A stretch of DNA of 64,000 bases. It comes from Saposhnikovia divaricata (lineage: Eukaryota; Streptophyta; Magnoliopsida; Apiales; Apiaceae). The notes beneath the pieces were generated by a model that saw only the letters and a program-made list of their open reading frames with translations, was not told the origin of the DNA and ran no database searches. The translations under genes were made by a program, and so were the position numbers. Positions 10,131 to 21,185 of this stretch are shown here, one piece after another; within the stretch, counting starts at the first letter, position 1, and every line of letters starts with the position of its first letter. The stretch is from assembly GCA_036435485.1 (NCBI GenBank), contig CM071594.1:96003001-96067000 (forward strand), given 5' to 3'.

Positions 10131-13100
10131 CCAATCTGTCATTGCAGGGCATTAAGCAGAATAGAAATAAAGTTATATGGGTGCTAGACAGTGGAGCATC
10201 GAGGCATATGACTGGAAACAAGTCCCTGCTTACAGAGTTGGTTATGAAGGCTGGCCCTTATGTTACCTTTGGAGATGACAGCATAGGTGTGACTAAGGGA
10301 TATGGCAAACTGAAAACTGGCAATGTCATCATAGAAGATATTTCCTATGTTGAGGGACTGAAGCACAATCTGTTGAGTATCAGTCAATTCTGTGACAAAG
10401 GTTACGAAATTATCTTCAACAAGAAAGGTGTATCAATCACTCACATCAAGGAAGGCTCACTAGCTTTGAGAGGAGTTCGAAAGGCAGATCTTTTTGTTGC
10501 AGATATGGATTCAGCAAATCAGGATGAGGTCACCTGTTTCTACAGCAAAGCCTCGGATGATGAAAGCTGGTTATGGCACAAAAAGTTATCTCACTTAAAC
10601 TTCAAAACGATGAATGCTCTCGCGAGGCGAGAATTGGTAAGAGATCTACCTCAACTGGAGTTCGCTCCGAAAGGACTCTGTGAAGCTTGTGAAATGGGAA
10701 AGTCGAAGCGAGCATCGCATAAAAGCAAAGAAATTTCTAGTATTACTGAGCCTCTACAACTTCTTCATATGGATTTGTTTGGCCCAGTGAATGTCCTATC
10801 TTTGTCTAGGAAAAGATATGCTTTGGTAATCGTGGATGACTTCTCCAAGTATACATGGGTATTGTTCGCAATGACGAAAGACAAAGTACCTTTCTTAATC
10901 ATTGATCACATCACTCAAATTGAGAATGTTTCAACACTTACTGTGAAGACGATTAGATCAGACAATGGCACTGAATTCAAAAACGCAGTGCTAAATGACT
11001 TCTGTGTATCTAAGGGAATACGTCGTCAGTATTCAGCCCCGAGAACTCCACAGCAAAATGGAGTAGTTGAAAGGAAGAATAAAACTTTGGTTGAAGCAGC
11101 AAGAACTTTGTTGTATGATTCAAAACTTCCTTTGTACTTCTGGGCCGAAGCAGTGAGTACCGCTTGTTACACTCAAAATAGAACCTTGATCATAAAAGAT
11201 AGAGAAAAGACACCATGTGAGCTAATGAAAAACAGAAGACCAACAATCAAATACTTTCATGTCTTCGGAGCAAAATGCTATGTGCTTATAGATGATGAAA
11301 ATCTAGGCAAGTTTGCAGCAAAAGCTCGTGAAGGAATCTTTGTTGGTTACTCTACAGACGTGGTGGCAGCTTATAGAGTGTTCTTGGTGAATGATCGAAA
11401 AGTGACTGAAAGTTACAACGTCAGATTCGACGATACCAAACTCTCATCAATTTCAAGAGATTCTAGTGAACCTGAGTCCCTAAAATTTCAGAATCTGGAC
11501 TTAGAAGATCTTGAAGATGAACCTGAGTTGGTTGTTCCATTAAATATTCCAAGCGTACATGAAGAACCTGAGTCTAGTAAACAAGCTAATTCTACAAGAT
11601 CAGGAGAGACTTCTTCAGTACGAATCGGCAACAACTCAGGGGGAGTAAATAGCAGCTCAAGGACTACTGTTCAAGGCTCAAGCCGAGTTGACTCTAGTTC
11701 TGTAGGAGCTGGCACTAACTCAGGGGGAGTTAGTGAAAATAATCAAAGTAGTCAGCACCCCAACTCAGAAAGTCAAGCTGAATCATCTAGACAATTTCCA
11801 GGTGAACGGGTATGGAATAGAGACCATCCGTTTGAGTTAATTATTGGTGATCCAGATGCTGGTGTGACTACTAGAAGAACTGCAAGAGCTGACATGGCAA
11901 ATATCTCCTTATATTCTGGGTTCTTATCCAAGCTTGAACCTAAAGAAATAGAAGAAGCTCTTGGCGATGCTGATTGGGTGATTGCAATGCAAGAGGAACT
12001 CAATCAGTTTGAAAGGCAGAAAGTTTGGAAACTGGTACCCCGACCAAAGAACATATCCGTAATTGGAGCTAGGTGGGTATTCAGAAATAAACTGGATGAA
12101 AACGGACTTGTAACACGAAACAAGGCTCGTTTGGTTGCAAAAGGTTATTCTCAGCGAGAAGGAATTGATTATGATGAAACCTATGCACCAGTTGCAAGAC
12201 TTGAGGCAGTCAGGATGTTCTTGGCATTTGCAGCACATAAGAACTTCAAAGTTTTCCAGATGGACGTGAAAAGTGCCTTCCTGAACGGAGAGTTAGAAGA
12301 AGAAGTGTATCTGGAACAGCCGCCTGGCTTCGTTGATCCAGAACATGCAGATTTTGTGTATCTACTCTTCAAATCTGTCTATGGCCTCAGGCAATCCCCA
12401 AGGCGATGGTATGAAACCCTATCCTTATTCTTAATTGAAAATGGTTTTGTTAGGGGAGTAATTGATAAAACATTGTTCTATAAAGTTGTGAGAAATGACT
12501 TAATACTTGTTCAAGTATATGTGGACGATATTATTTTTGGGTCATCGAATGAGCGCTTGTGCGAGAAATTTGCCAAGCTAATGCAGGAAAAATATGAGAT
12601 GAGCATGATGGGAGAGCTGTCCTTCTTCCTTGGATTACAGATCAGTCAGAGAAAAGATGGTATCTTTATCTGTCAATCCAAGTACGTCAGAGATTTACTC
12701 AAGAAGTATAATCTAGAAGATGCATCAGCAGCTAAGACTCCCATGGCAACAGCCACGAAGCTTGATGAAGACAAATCAGGTAAATCAGTTGACATCACAA
12801 GCTATCGAGGTATGATTGGCTCACTCCTCTATTTAACTGCAAGTAGACCAGATATAATGTTCGCAACTTGTTTATGTGCAAGGTTCCAAGCGGATCCTAG
12901 AGAATCACATCTCGTAGCCGTCAAAAGAATTTTTAGGTATCTCAAGGGCACACCAAATCTAGGGATTTGGTACCCAAGAGATACAGGTTTTAATCTTATT
13001 GGCTATTCGGATTCAGACTATGCAGGTTGCAGGATTGATAGGAAAAGCACATCTGGTGCTTGCCAATTTCTTGGCAGAAGATTGGTGTCCTGGCAAAGTA

Positions 13101-13462
13101 AAAAGCAACATACAGTATCTACTTCTACTGCTGAAGCTGAGTACATTGCTGCTGGAAGCTGTGTAGCTCAAATACTGTGGATGAGGAACCAATTGAAGGA
13201 TTATGGCATGGAGCACAAGAAAATTCCAATCATGTGTGACAACACAAGTGCCATTGCCATAACCAACAATCCTGTAGATCACTCAAGAACCAAGCATATT
13301 GACATCAGGTATCATTTCATAAGAGAACATGTCGAGGAGGGGACTGTGGAGCTACATTTTGTGCCCACAATGCAACAAATTGCAGATATATTCACCAAAC
13401 CTCTTGATGAAGTAACATTCAATAGGTTGGTTGGTGAATTGGGAATGCTTAACACAAGTTAG
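10058..13462 (+). CDS. pol: TE-B pol polyprotein (protease, integrase, RT, RNase H)
   Basis: Uninterrupted 1134-codon frame. Aspartic protease DSGASRHMTG at codons 44-53; GAG-pre-integrase WLWHKKLSHLNF; integrase core with catalytic D (MDLFGPV), D (RSDNGTEF) and E (NGVVERKN); RT with QMDVKSAFLNG and catalytic YVDD at about codon 821; RNase H with SDSDYAGC, STAEAEYIAA and HSRTKHIDIRYH. Integrase preceding RT makes it Ty1/copia. The Met at 10058 lies inside the gag overlap and is probably not the real start; homology with TE-A begins at about 10145 (CAG GGC). The frame is -1 relative to the end of gag. This polyprotein copies and integrates the element, and every catalytic motif I looked for is present. 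Confidence 0.95.
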   Translation: MLNLLILDLIESRAQSKLGSEECLTNLSLQGIKQNRNKVIWVLDSGASRHMTGNKSLLTELVMKAGPYVTFGDDSIGVTKGYGKLKTGNVIIEDISYVEGLKHNLLSISQFCDKGYEIIFNKKGVSITHIKEGSLALRGVRKADLFVADMDSANQDEVTCFYSKASDDESWLWHKKLSHLNFKTMNALARRELVRDLPQLEFAPKGLCEACEMGKSKRASHKSKEISSITEPLQLLHMDLFGPVNVLSLSRKRYALVIVDDFSKYTWVLFAMTKDKVPFLIIDHITQIENVSTLTVKTIRSDNGTEFKNAVLNDFCVSKGIRRQYSAPRTPQQNGVVERKNKTLVEAARTLLYDSKLPLYFWAEAVSTACYTQNRTLIIKDREKTPCELMKNRRPTIKYFHVFGAKCYVLIDDENLGKFAAKAREGIFVGYSTDVVAAYRVFLVNDRKVTESYNVRFDDTKLSSISRDSSEPESLKFQNLDLEDLEDEPELVVPLNIPSVHEEPESSKQANSTRSGETSSVRIGNNSGGVNSSSRTTVQGSSRVDSSSVGAGTNSGGVSENNQSSQHPNSESQAESSRQFPGERVWNRDHPFELIIGDPDAGVTTRRTARADMANISLYSGFLSKLEPKEIEEALGDADWVIAMQEELNQFERQKVWKLVPRPKNISVIGARWVFRNKLDENGLVTRNKARLVAKGYSQREGIDYDETYAPVARLEAVRMFLAFAAHKNFKVFQMDVKSAFLNGELEEEVYLEQPPGFVDPEHADFVYLLFKSVYGLRQSPRRWYETLSLFLIENGFVRGVIDKTLFYKVVRNDLILVQVYVDDIIFGSSNERLCEKFAKLMQEKYEMSMMGELSFFLGLQISQRKDGIFICQSKYVRDLLKKYNLEDASAAKTPMATATKLDEDKSGKSVDITSYRGMIGSLLYLTASRPDIMFATCLCARFQADPRESHLVAVKRIFRYLKGTPNLGIWYPRDTGFNLIGYSDSDYAGCRIDRKSTSGACQFLGRRLVSWQSKKQHTVSTSTAEAEYIAAGSCVAQILWMRNQLKDYGMEHKKIPIMCDNTSAIAITNNPVDHSRTKHIDIRYHFIREHVEEGTVELHFVPTMQQIADIFTKPLDEVTFNRLVGELGMLNTS

Positions 13463-15188
13463 TAAAGCCTTCTATCTGTAAAATCCATGTTTATGTTTGT
13501 ATGTGCAAGCTACTCAATCATTATGTGCTTAGACTTTAATATGCCTAATTAATGATTGTTATAGGTTGCATATAGTGTGTTTTTGCATGAATTCTTTGTG
13601 TTTTAAGTGTCTTTTATAGCACAAATCTGTGAATTTATGCTTGTTAGATTGCATGATCATAGGGGGAGTTAAATTCATAATATTCTAAATATTGCATGAT
13701 TTTTAGATGAATTTACCTTTGATTTTCATGTAATTAGAGGCCTTAGAATTTAAAAACTTCAAAATTTCGAGTTAGGTTCTATCTCGAAACTCATCTAGAA
13801 ATTCGACTTGAATTTCGACTTAAGTTGTCAGAGTGAAGTTTTGAAAATTCTAAGTCTGGGAAGAATTTCGAGTTGGCTATCTCGAAATTCATCTCGAAAT
13901 TCGACTTCGAGTTACCAGTGTGCCTAGTTCTATCTTCAAAATATTCGAGATAAAGTCTATCTCGAATTTTATCTCAAAGGATGAGATGAAATTTCCATTA
14001 AGGGAATATTTTGAAAAGAACTGAGAATTAACTTCGAGTTAGTCTATCTCGAAACTCAATTCGAATTTCGACTTGATGTTCGAGATAGAGTTCTTAGTCT
14101 ATCTCGAAACTCAACTCGAATTTCGACTTGGTGTTCGAGATAGAGTTCTCAGTTAAGCTAAAGGGAATTTTTCGAGTTACACTCCTAACTCGAAACATAT
14201 CTTGATTTACCCTGTACTTTTTGGTTCAAGGGGGTATTTTGGAAAGAATTTGAGATTAACTTCGAGTTAGTCTATCTCGAAACTCAACTCGAATTTCGAC
14301 TTGATGTTCGAGATAGAGCTCTTAGTCTATCTCGAAACTCAACTCGAATTTCGACTTGATGTTCGAGATAGACTTCTAACTCGAAAGTATCTTGAATTTC
14401 CTTGTTTTTCTTAAGAGGGGAATTTTCCAAGTTTACTACAAATCAATAATCTTCAAGATAGGATTTCCCTATAGTTTCTGCTGAAAAATTGGTTAAAGTG
14501 TTCATTTGTGCTTAATTGTTCGAGTTAACTTCTATCTCGAACTTTATCTCGAAGTTCGACTTGATGTTCGAGATAGAGATGTTCGAGATAGAGTTCGACT
14601 TAGATGTTCCCTGTATGGACTTGGTAATTTTCACTCTTTTTAACAGGGACATTTTTGTCATTTCACATTCATCTATATATACATCTCAAACTCGATGCCT
14701 AATTCACTTTACCTAATTTCATTTTCACAGCAGCCTCTTCACAAAACAAGGCGATTTCATAACTCCATACCATTAATCTTTGTTTTGTGATTAAACTCAT
14801 ACTAATCACGAATTACTGCCAATTTTTGGACTAATCTTGACTGTGTTATCCTTAATCCTTGTGTTGGTGTGTTTTGTGTTCATCCATATACACGCGCATA
14901 TACATACACACGAACATATATTGTTTGTGTACTGTTCATAAAACACGATTTCATATTCACCATTCATAAACACACACGATTTCACTGGTACACACGAATA
15001 TTCATCTTCTTTGAATATTCAGATTTAGTAATTGGCTTTTGATTGTTCATCCCGTAGTTTAATTTTCTCTAAGGGACTTTTGTTCTTTTTGATAAATTAA
15101 AAGGGATACATCATTTAATTCGTAAATTATTTGTTTTTCAAAATTAAAAAAAAAATTCACATCCTTTAAAGAAAAACATTTAATCAAA
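13463..15188 (+). other. TE-B pre-ORF3 leader with tandem TTCGACTT / TCTATCTCGAA repeats
   Basis: No coding sequence. From about 13760 to 14600 the sequence is built of imperfect tandem copies (about 50-60 bp) of a block containing TCTATCTCGAAACTCAA, TTCGACTT and TTCGAGATAGAG. The remainder (14700-15180) is AT-rich with ACACACGA tracts and runs into the ORF3 start. A polypurine-tract-like TAGGGGGAGTT lies near 13660. A subgenomic promoter or other leader role for ORF3 is inference. Confidence 0.7.
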
Positions 15189-18100
15189 ATGGCTCACCAA
15201 TTTTCACTTGCTAAAAACAATTTTTATAATATTTCTACGGAAATTGGTGATCAACTCCCGCGGTTTAAGTTTTGGATACGATTTCTCAATTTGTACTCCA
15301 AAGCTAGCCATGCTTTTACTGCTAAACCTACACTAGTACATGATGCTTTACAGCAATTATGGACTAGTGCGGTTACATTTGGGAGCAAATCAACCCCCTT
15401 CGGTTTCAGGTTTACCTTAGCGGGTCAGGAATATGAGGTGACTGAAGAGATTGTCAACAGAGTTCTGGGATTCCCAATTAAAGATGCTTATGATCCAGAA
15501 CCTACAGCTACAGAACGCCTCAGATTCTTTGAAGAAATTGGATGTTATCCTCCGAAAGGCCCAATCACAGGAAATATCCAAAAACAATTCTTCCATGTGG
15601 AATGGAATTACTTTTTCGAGGCCATCACACGATGTTTTCGGGCACGCGAAAAAGATTTTCATCAAATTCCAATTCCAATGCAAACCTTTGCAGTTGCCCT
15701 AGCAAGAGAACTGGATATAAATTATGGACGCATAGTTCTCTCTGAGATAGTGGCCTCAATGGGATCTCTTGCAAGCAGAGACCTCACTACAGCGGATGTT
15801 GTCTGCTGGTTTCCTCGGTTCCTACAAATGCTGATTAATGACTTAATACCGAAGGATGCTCTTGCTGTTAGACAGAGATTTTCCGGAAGCCCAACATCTG
15901 CATCGCTAGGGATGGGCACTAAGTCACTTTCAACCATTGCTAATCAGGATAAACATCAAGGTAAACCGATGTCTATTCCTGAAAATATACAAATGTGGCT
16001 TACATATGATGCAGGAGTTACCAATTTGGAGGCATCATCACAAGTTTCATCACATGCTCAAAATCCATCTGTTCATGCTGAGGCATTTGATGAGATTCCT
16101 GATGAGGAAAGCGATGATGCACAAGGTAATCAATCAGGGTGAGAGCTACATTTCTGAGCCCGATACACATTCTTATTCTCTTTCACCCCCGTTAACGGAA
16201 GTCAGAAAGCCAGCACGTGTATATGTAGAAGATGATGAGGAGAGTGAACCCGAAGAGCAGCAACTTATTCGAAAGAAAGCCAAACTTTTTCATGCTGCTA
16301 CTTCACAACCACAGTCAAACCCTAGTGTGTCACACGCAACCACTCCACCTCACGAGAGTGGTTCACCCCTTGAACAATCTGCACATAGGGATTTTGATTT
16401 TGGTGAGGATGATGTACCTCTTGAAGATACTGTTGCTTCAAGAGGACATGAAGTCTTAAGAACTTCAGCCGTACCTTCACCGGTACGTACTGATGCTGCA
16501 AAGAGGATCGATTCTGATGTCGTACAAGGACACTTTGCAGCCGCTCAGCCTGAGATTCCAACTCAGGAACAAACAGAATTTGATCCCATAACTGTCAACA
16601 ACATTTCTTATCAATTCTCTGCAGGTACTGCTTCATTATTTGGATCAATCATTGAAGACATACACGAGCGTGAGACAGGGAGTGTGTGTGAGAGGTTAGG
16701 GAGAGAGGGACCTTCATTTTCAAGGCCCGAAACCGAGCGTCAAATACCAACAGAACGAGTATTAGAGCGAGGTCACCCAAACCAAACACCGTCCCTTAAC
16801 ATTGAAAATCTTGATACGCGTATGACTTCTATGGAAAATCAGATGAAGCAGTTCGGACAGACGATGGGGCAGTTTGGGATGAATATTGGAAATAATCAAA
16901 GGGCTCTAGACGACTACGCAGCAAGAATGGCAAGTCAAGCTACAGCTTTTGATGATTTGACAAATAAGGTAAATGACTTGGGCCATGCTGGTGGTGTCTT
17001 AGGAAGCACTCTCAATGAGAGGATGGGGGCATTGGAGTCTACAATGCATACAATGGCTGTGGAGATCAGTAGAATGATGTTCGCAGTCAGGAGTTTTGTG
17101 CCCCCGGAGTGTTTCGAGTCGCAACAACCTCCCCCCGATGCTGGTGCAGGTGGTGCTAGTGGAGCGGGAGCCTCTGGTTCTGGTTTTGGAGGTTCCTATG
17201 CAGCTGGTGGATCTGAAGACCAAGGTGGAGCTCAGGATAACTCACCTAAGGGGGAGAGTGGAAAGGAGACGAGACAGCAGGCAGTTCACATCGAAGAAAT
17301 TGAAGAACCCGCTGATCTTGTCAAGGAACCAGAAGTTGAGCCGTCTGTTGATGAAAAGGCTCTGAGGATGAGGAAGGGTAAGGCAGTAATGGTTGATGAA
17401 CCATTTATTGACCTGAGTCATCAGGAAACAGTACAGGAGGTACTTGACTCAGATTCTGACATGGAAGACGTACCGTTGGCACACGCTATAAAAAGATCTT
17501 TGAAGGAACAAGGTGGAGGTGCTGGGATGTCTTCCGGAATGCCTGAAGAATTTCCTGTTGATGAGGAAACCCTTAAAGCTCAACAGTTAGCCTTGGAACA
17601 AGCTCAGTTCCATAAAATGAAGATGATGCAAGAACATGCTGCATTCCTAGAAAAGAAGGGTGAGCTACAAGGGAAGCAGTATGAGTATGAGCTTGCAAGG
17701 CTAGCTGATCCTCAAGTTGATCTGGACAAACGAAGGATAGGGCAGAAATGGGATGAAGCAAGGAAGATAATGATGGGACCCTGTGCGAAAGGAGTTCATA
17801 ACAAGGATGCAGATGATCTGTTCTACAACTTGAATTTGCAGAATCCAATGACTGGGGACTATATAAATGCTTTGAAGAGATTAATTTCTAAAGTCAGGGT
17901 TGGATACAATGCAAATCTTAAGGAGTGGCAGGTTATCTTGTCTTTGGTAGAAGGAGTCCCAACATCTTTCCTATATGTGGATGACCAATTCATAATGAGA
18001 AGATCTGCGTCAGAGTTGTTCTTGCTAGCGACTAAAATTCAATACTCTCAATCTGAGGAGCTAAGCATTCTGTACAGGGATCAGTTAATGCAGCTAGCAG

Positions 18101-19107
18101 AGGACAAGGGTCCAGAATTCTCAGCTTATCCAAATTTTATCCGGATGGTAGTTGACAGAAAGATGAAGAGGGTTAGCATGGAGGAAAATGATCTAATGGA
18201 GCTTTCAGTAGAATCTCTCAAAGCTGTCTGTAGACAAATGATGAGCAAGGGATTCGCTTCTGAGCTTAAAGATAAATCCGTGAAGATCATTGAAAGAGCA
18301 ATATTCAAGAAGAGCAATGAGGTGTGGAAGTGTGATGTCATTGCTCCAAACCCTCTTGATGACGTGAAGATTGAGCCGGAGCTGATAGAGAAGAAATGGA
18401 ATATTCTTCAAGCCATGAAGAATGTAGATGAAGCTCTGACTCTTCCTTCTGGAGCACTAGAACAAGGAGAAATAAGGGAGGCTATTGGTGTTCCAGGAAG
18501 TGAAAGTGTATACTGGATACATGCTTATGTTGAAGATACAGCTGATGCCTTAGTATTCATAGATGCAGACCAGAATCAAACAATCTTGCATATGAGTAGA
18601 CAATGGCTGCTACGGACTCAAGATGCTGCATTTCTGGAGAGAGTATTATATGTATTCAAATGGGGCGAAGTGGAAGATAAGTTTGTTGAAGAAAAGCAGA
18701 GACTCATGAGTTACCTGTCTGAAGTAGTAATGGAAAAGAAGCAAATGGAGCGAGATGCGGCTAGTGTCCACAATACTAACCGTGTCAAGGGCTACCCCAA
18801 GATGATCTATTGTCAGTTTAAAGCTGATAAAACACATTGGAAATCTCATCTCATCATGAAGAACTTTGAGGATATTCCAAAGATCAGGACTACTCAGGAG
18901 GTGGACAAACTCAGAAGGCTTTTCAAACACCCTTATCCAGAGCCCAAGAACCCTCTAGAAATGGAAGCTGTAAGTCTGTTGAATGCTAGGTGGAAGCAGC
19001 TTAAAGATCCAGTATACAAGAAAGAAAAACAGCAGAAGGAGAAGCTCAAAAGGCAGAAAGAAGAGAGAGACCAAGCTGCTGAAGCTAGAAAGAGGAAACG
19101 GAATTAG
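15189..19107 (+). pseudogene. TE-B ORF3 (envelope-position ORF, unknown function), one frameshift
   Basis: A long third ORF between pol and the 3' LTR, about 1300 codons. The first frame (15189-16142, 317 codons) has a globular N-terminal region with an L..LWTSAVTF block, followed by a Q.YEVTEEIVNRVLGFP-like block. A frame change at about 16110-16140 joins it to a second frame running to 19107. The second part has an acidic, Pro/Ser-rich linker, a Gly-rich patch, repeated Q..Q.G heptads (about 16800-17050, likely coiled coil), a second folded region, and a Lys/Glu/Arg-rich C-terminal helix. I see no signal peptide or membrane segment, so calling it an envelope is unsupported. TE-A carries a homologue in the same place. 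Function unknown; structural or regulatory roles are both possible. Confidence 0.75.
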
Positions 19108-19451
19108 GGTTAAAGGTCAGAGTGGTGTGAACTTGAAGTTGGAAAAACTTCATGTCTTTCGGTTGCTTTAACTCACTTGAGGAAAATTCACCTTAGAGTG
19201 AATCCAATAAGGTGATACAAGTTTGACTAAAAGGTATGAAATAATCCAGGTGATAGGAATCACTCAAATGATCTTTAATTCAAAGTTCGAATTCTGTTTC
19301 TAGTTTAAGTTCTTTGTATTGTTTTCATGTAAATTTCAATTGTAAATTATTCAAGATTGTAATGTTAATTATCTTTTCTCGTCTCATTGTTTAGTTGAGT
19401 TATCCTTCATTAATTTGAATGTCATTGTTCGACAATCAAATTGGGGGAGAT
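19108..19451 (+). other. TE-B 3' untranslated region and polypurine tract
   Basis: Non-coding stretch from the ORF3 stop to the 3' LTR. The last 11 bases, TTGGGGGAGAT, are the polypurine tract that would prime plus-strand DNA synthesis. Confidence 0.85.
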
Positions 19452-20506
19452 TGAAAGGCAGAGTGTGTAAACTTGTAACACTATAACTAATGTAACTCAA
19501 ACTAAAGGAAAAGATACTTAACCAGAAGACAATCAAGAACAAGAAGTCACAAGAAATCAACACTAAATGAAGACAAGGTAATTGATACAATTCAACATGT
19601 TAACTATGATCAATCCAAGAAGAAATCATTGAGAGAAGTTCAAGTCAAAGTTGTTCATGCCTCAGTGATTTGGAAAGCCAAGAATCAAGATCATAACTAT
19701 CAGTATCAATTAGACCAATTGATTTCAAGTGAACAAGAAGGAAAGCAAATATTGGAAAGCCATATTTCTAATTGGATATGGTAACTTATTCAAGAAGCAA
19801 AAACCCTATCAAGACTAGTCACTTATGAACCAGACCGTTGCATCAAGTGTCAGGACATTGATAGTAAGTTTATGTCAGTAATAAAGATCCATATTCAAGA
19901 GCTTCGTGAAGAACAAAGAAGACATGAAGATATCACAAGTTCAAGATGTGCATTGAAGTTTCAAGTTGAAGACCAGAATATTTTCTAAGTACTAAATATT
20001 CTAGATGGCCAAGTAGAAGTTTCTAAGTAGAAGTTCTACTTAGAACTTCGAGATGGCTAAGTAGAAATTCTCAAGTAGAAGTTCTACTTAGAATGCAGCT
20101 TCAACATGACACATGGCATCTTCTGATTGGCAGATTTCCAAGCTTTCAAGATAAGGCAAGATTTATGTGGACATCATTGGGCCACGTACATCTTAGTCTT
20201 TGAAGACTACAGGACATAGATTACATGTAGTATAAATAGAAGTACTTGTGTAATGTTTTAGTTAGTGAGCAATTCTTGAGAAAAACACAAGAGAAAGAGA
20301 GAGAGTGCATTCACAGAGCTTAGTATCATTCACTTCTCTCTGAACTTCTGTCATACTTTGTAATGAATGTTGTAGCAACCATTTCAAGTTATATATAAGA
20401 AATATATTCCTTGAATCTGTGTGTTCATTTATTGCATCGTATTTATTGCTTCTCATATTCGAAAAGTTGTATTCACCCCCCCTCTACAACACATTTGGAC
20501 CTAACA
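19452..20506 (+). repeat. TE-B 3' LTR
   Basis: 1055 bp, about 99.5% identical to 5936-6990 by hand count. It is followed directly by TSD GATGA and the continuation of TE-A gag. Confidence 0.95.
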
Positions 20507-21170
20507 GATGATGAAGATAAGGCACAATCAAATGAACAACAAGCATCCTCTAAGAGTGAGAATGTCAAAACCAAAGCCAATGAGCCAGTAGGAGGTAGAC
20601 CTAGACCTGAGAAATTTGTGAAGTTTGTTTCAACTGGGAATAATGAGTTTGAGAAGAAAGTGGCTAAAAAGAAACAAAACAGGAATGGCAAATTGGGGAT
20701 TAACAAGGACAACAACTATGCTTATATGCCAAATGCCCCTAGGAAAGTTTGCCAAAACTGTTTTAGCACTAATCATTTAACTCATGCATGCAAGAAACCA
20801 TCTGATAGTGTTGCTAAACCATTCTATGATTGCTCTGTGCCTTTAAGACATAGAGACTCCTTTCTGTGATAAACTTGATTGTATGCCATGTAACATGAAT
20901 GTAATGACTAGTTGTTTTAATTTGAGAAGACAATTCATGGAAGGTTGCATCAGTCACAATGTTCACACACACTACACAAGAACAAAGTCTTCAAGTCCTC
21001 CTAAAGTTAGGAAGGTACCTCTGTCACCTAAGTCTAAGAACCCTGATTCTAAGACTTCTAACAGTGACAAGAAGACTAACATCAAGAAAATTGATAAGCA
21101 TGCTGTTTATGATAAAGCTGTTGCTAAGCCACATGGACCCAAACTTGTTTGGGTACCAAAGGAGAAGTAA
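20507..21170 (+). pseudogene. TE-A gag, C-terminal part (after TE-B)
   Basis: Resumes the TE-A gag frame in phase after TE-B. It contains a second CCHC-type knuckle CQNCFSTNHLTHAC at 20750-20791, corresponding to the one at 9676 in TE-B. A +1 frame change at about 20840-20865 sends the original frame to a stop at 20869, while the homologous sequence continues in the next frame as a Ser/Lys-rich tail ending GPKLVWVPKEK and a stop at 21168-21170. The shared WVPK-stop end in TE-A and TE-B marks the true gag C-terminus. Confidence 0.85.
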
Positions 21171-21185
21171 TACCTTTGTGTTTGT

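Larger units (their letters stand above)
5936..20506 (+). mobile_element. TE-B: Sirevirus-like Ty1/copia retrotransposon inserted in TE-A gag
   Basis: Complete 14,571-bp element: LTRs 5936-6990 and 19452-20506 (1055 bp each), iMet primer site 6993-7004, gag, pol, a long third ORF, polypurine tract TTGGGGGAGAT at 19441-19451, and 5-bp TSD GATGA. The LTRs differ at about 5 of 1055 positions by hand count, fewer than in TE-A, which agrees with TE-B being the later insertion. pol is one uninterrupted 1134-codon frame. gag has two stops and ORF3 one frameshift, so this copy looks recently inactivated. Related to but distinct from TE-A: the LTR sequences are unrelated, while pol and gag align along their length. 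Confidence 0.94.

Noticed and set aside
15189..19107. Retroviral-type envelope gene
   Set aside because: The ORF is in the right place but shows no signal peptide, transmembrane anchor or cleavage site. It is described as an ORF of unknown function.
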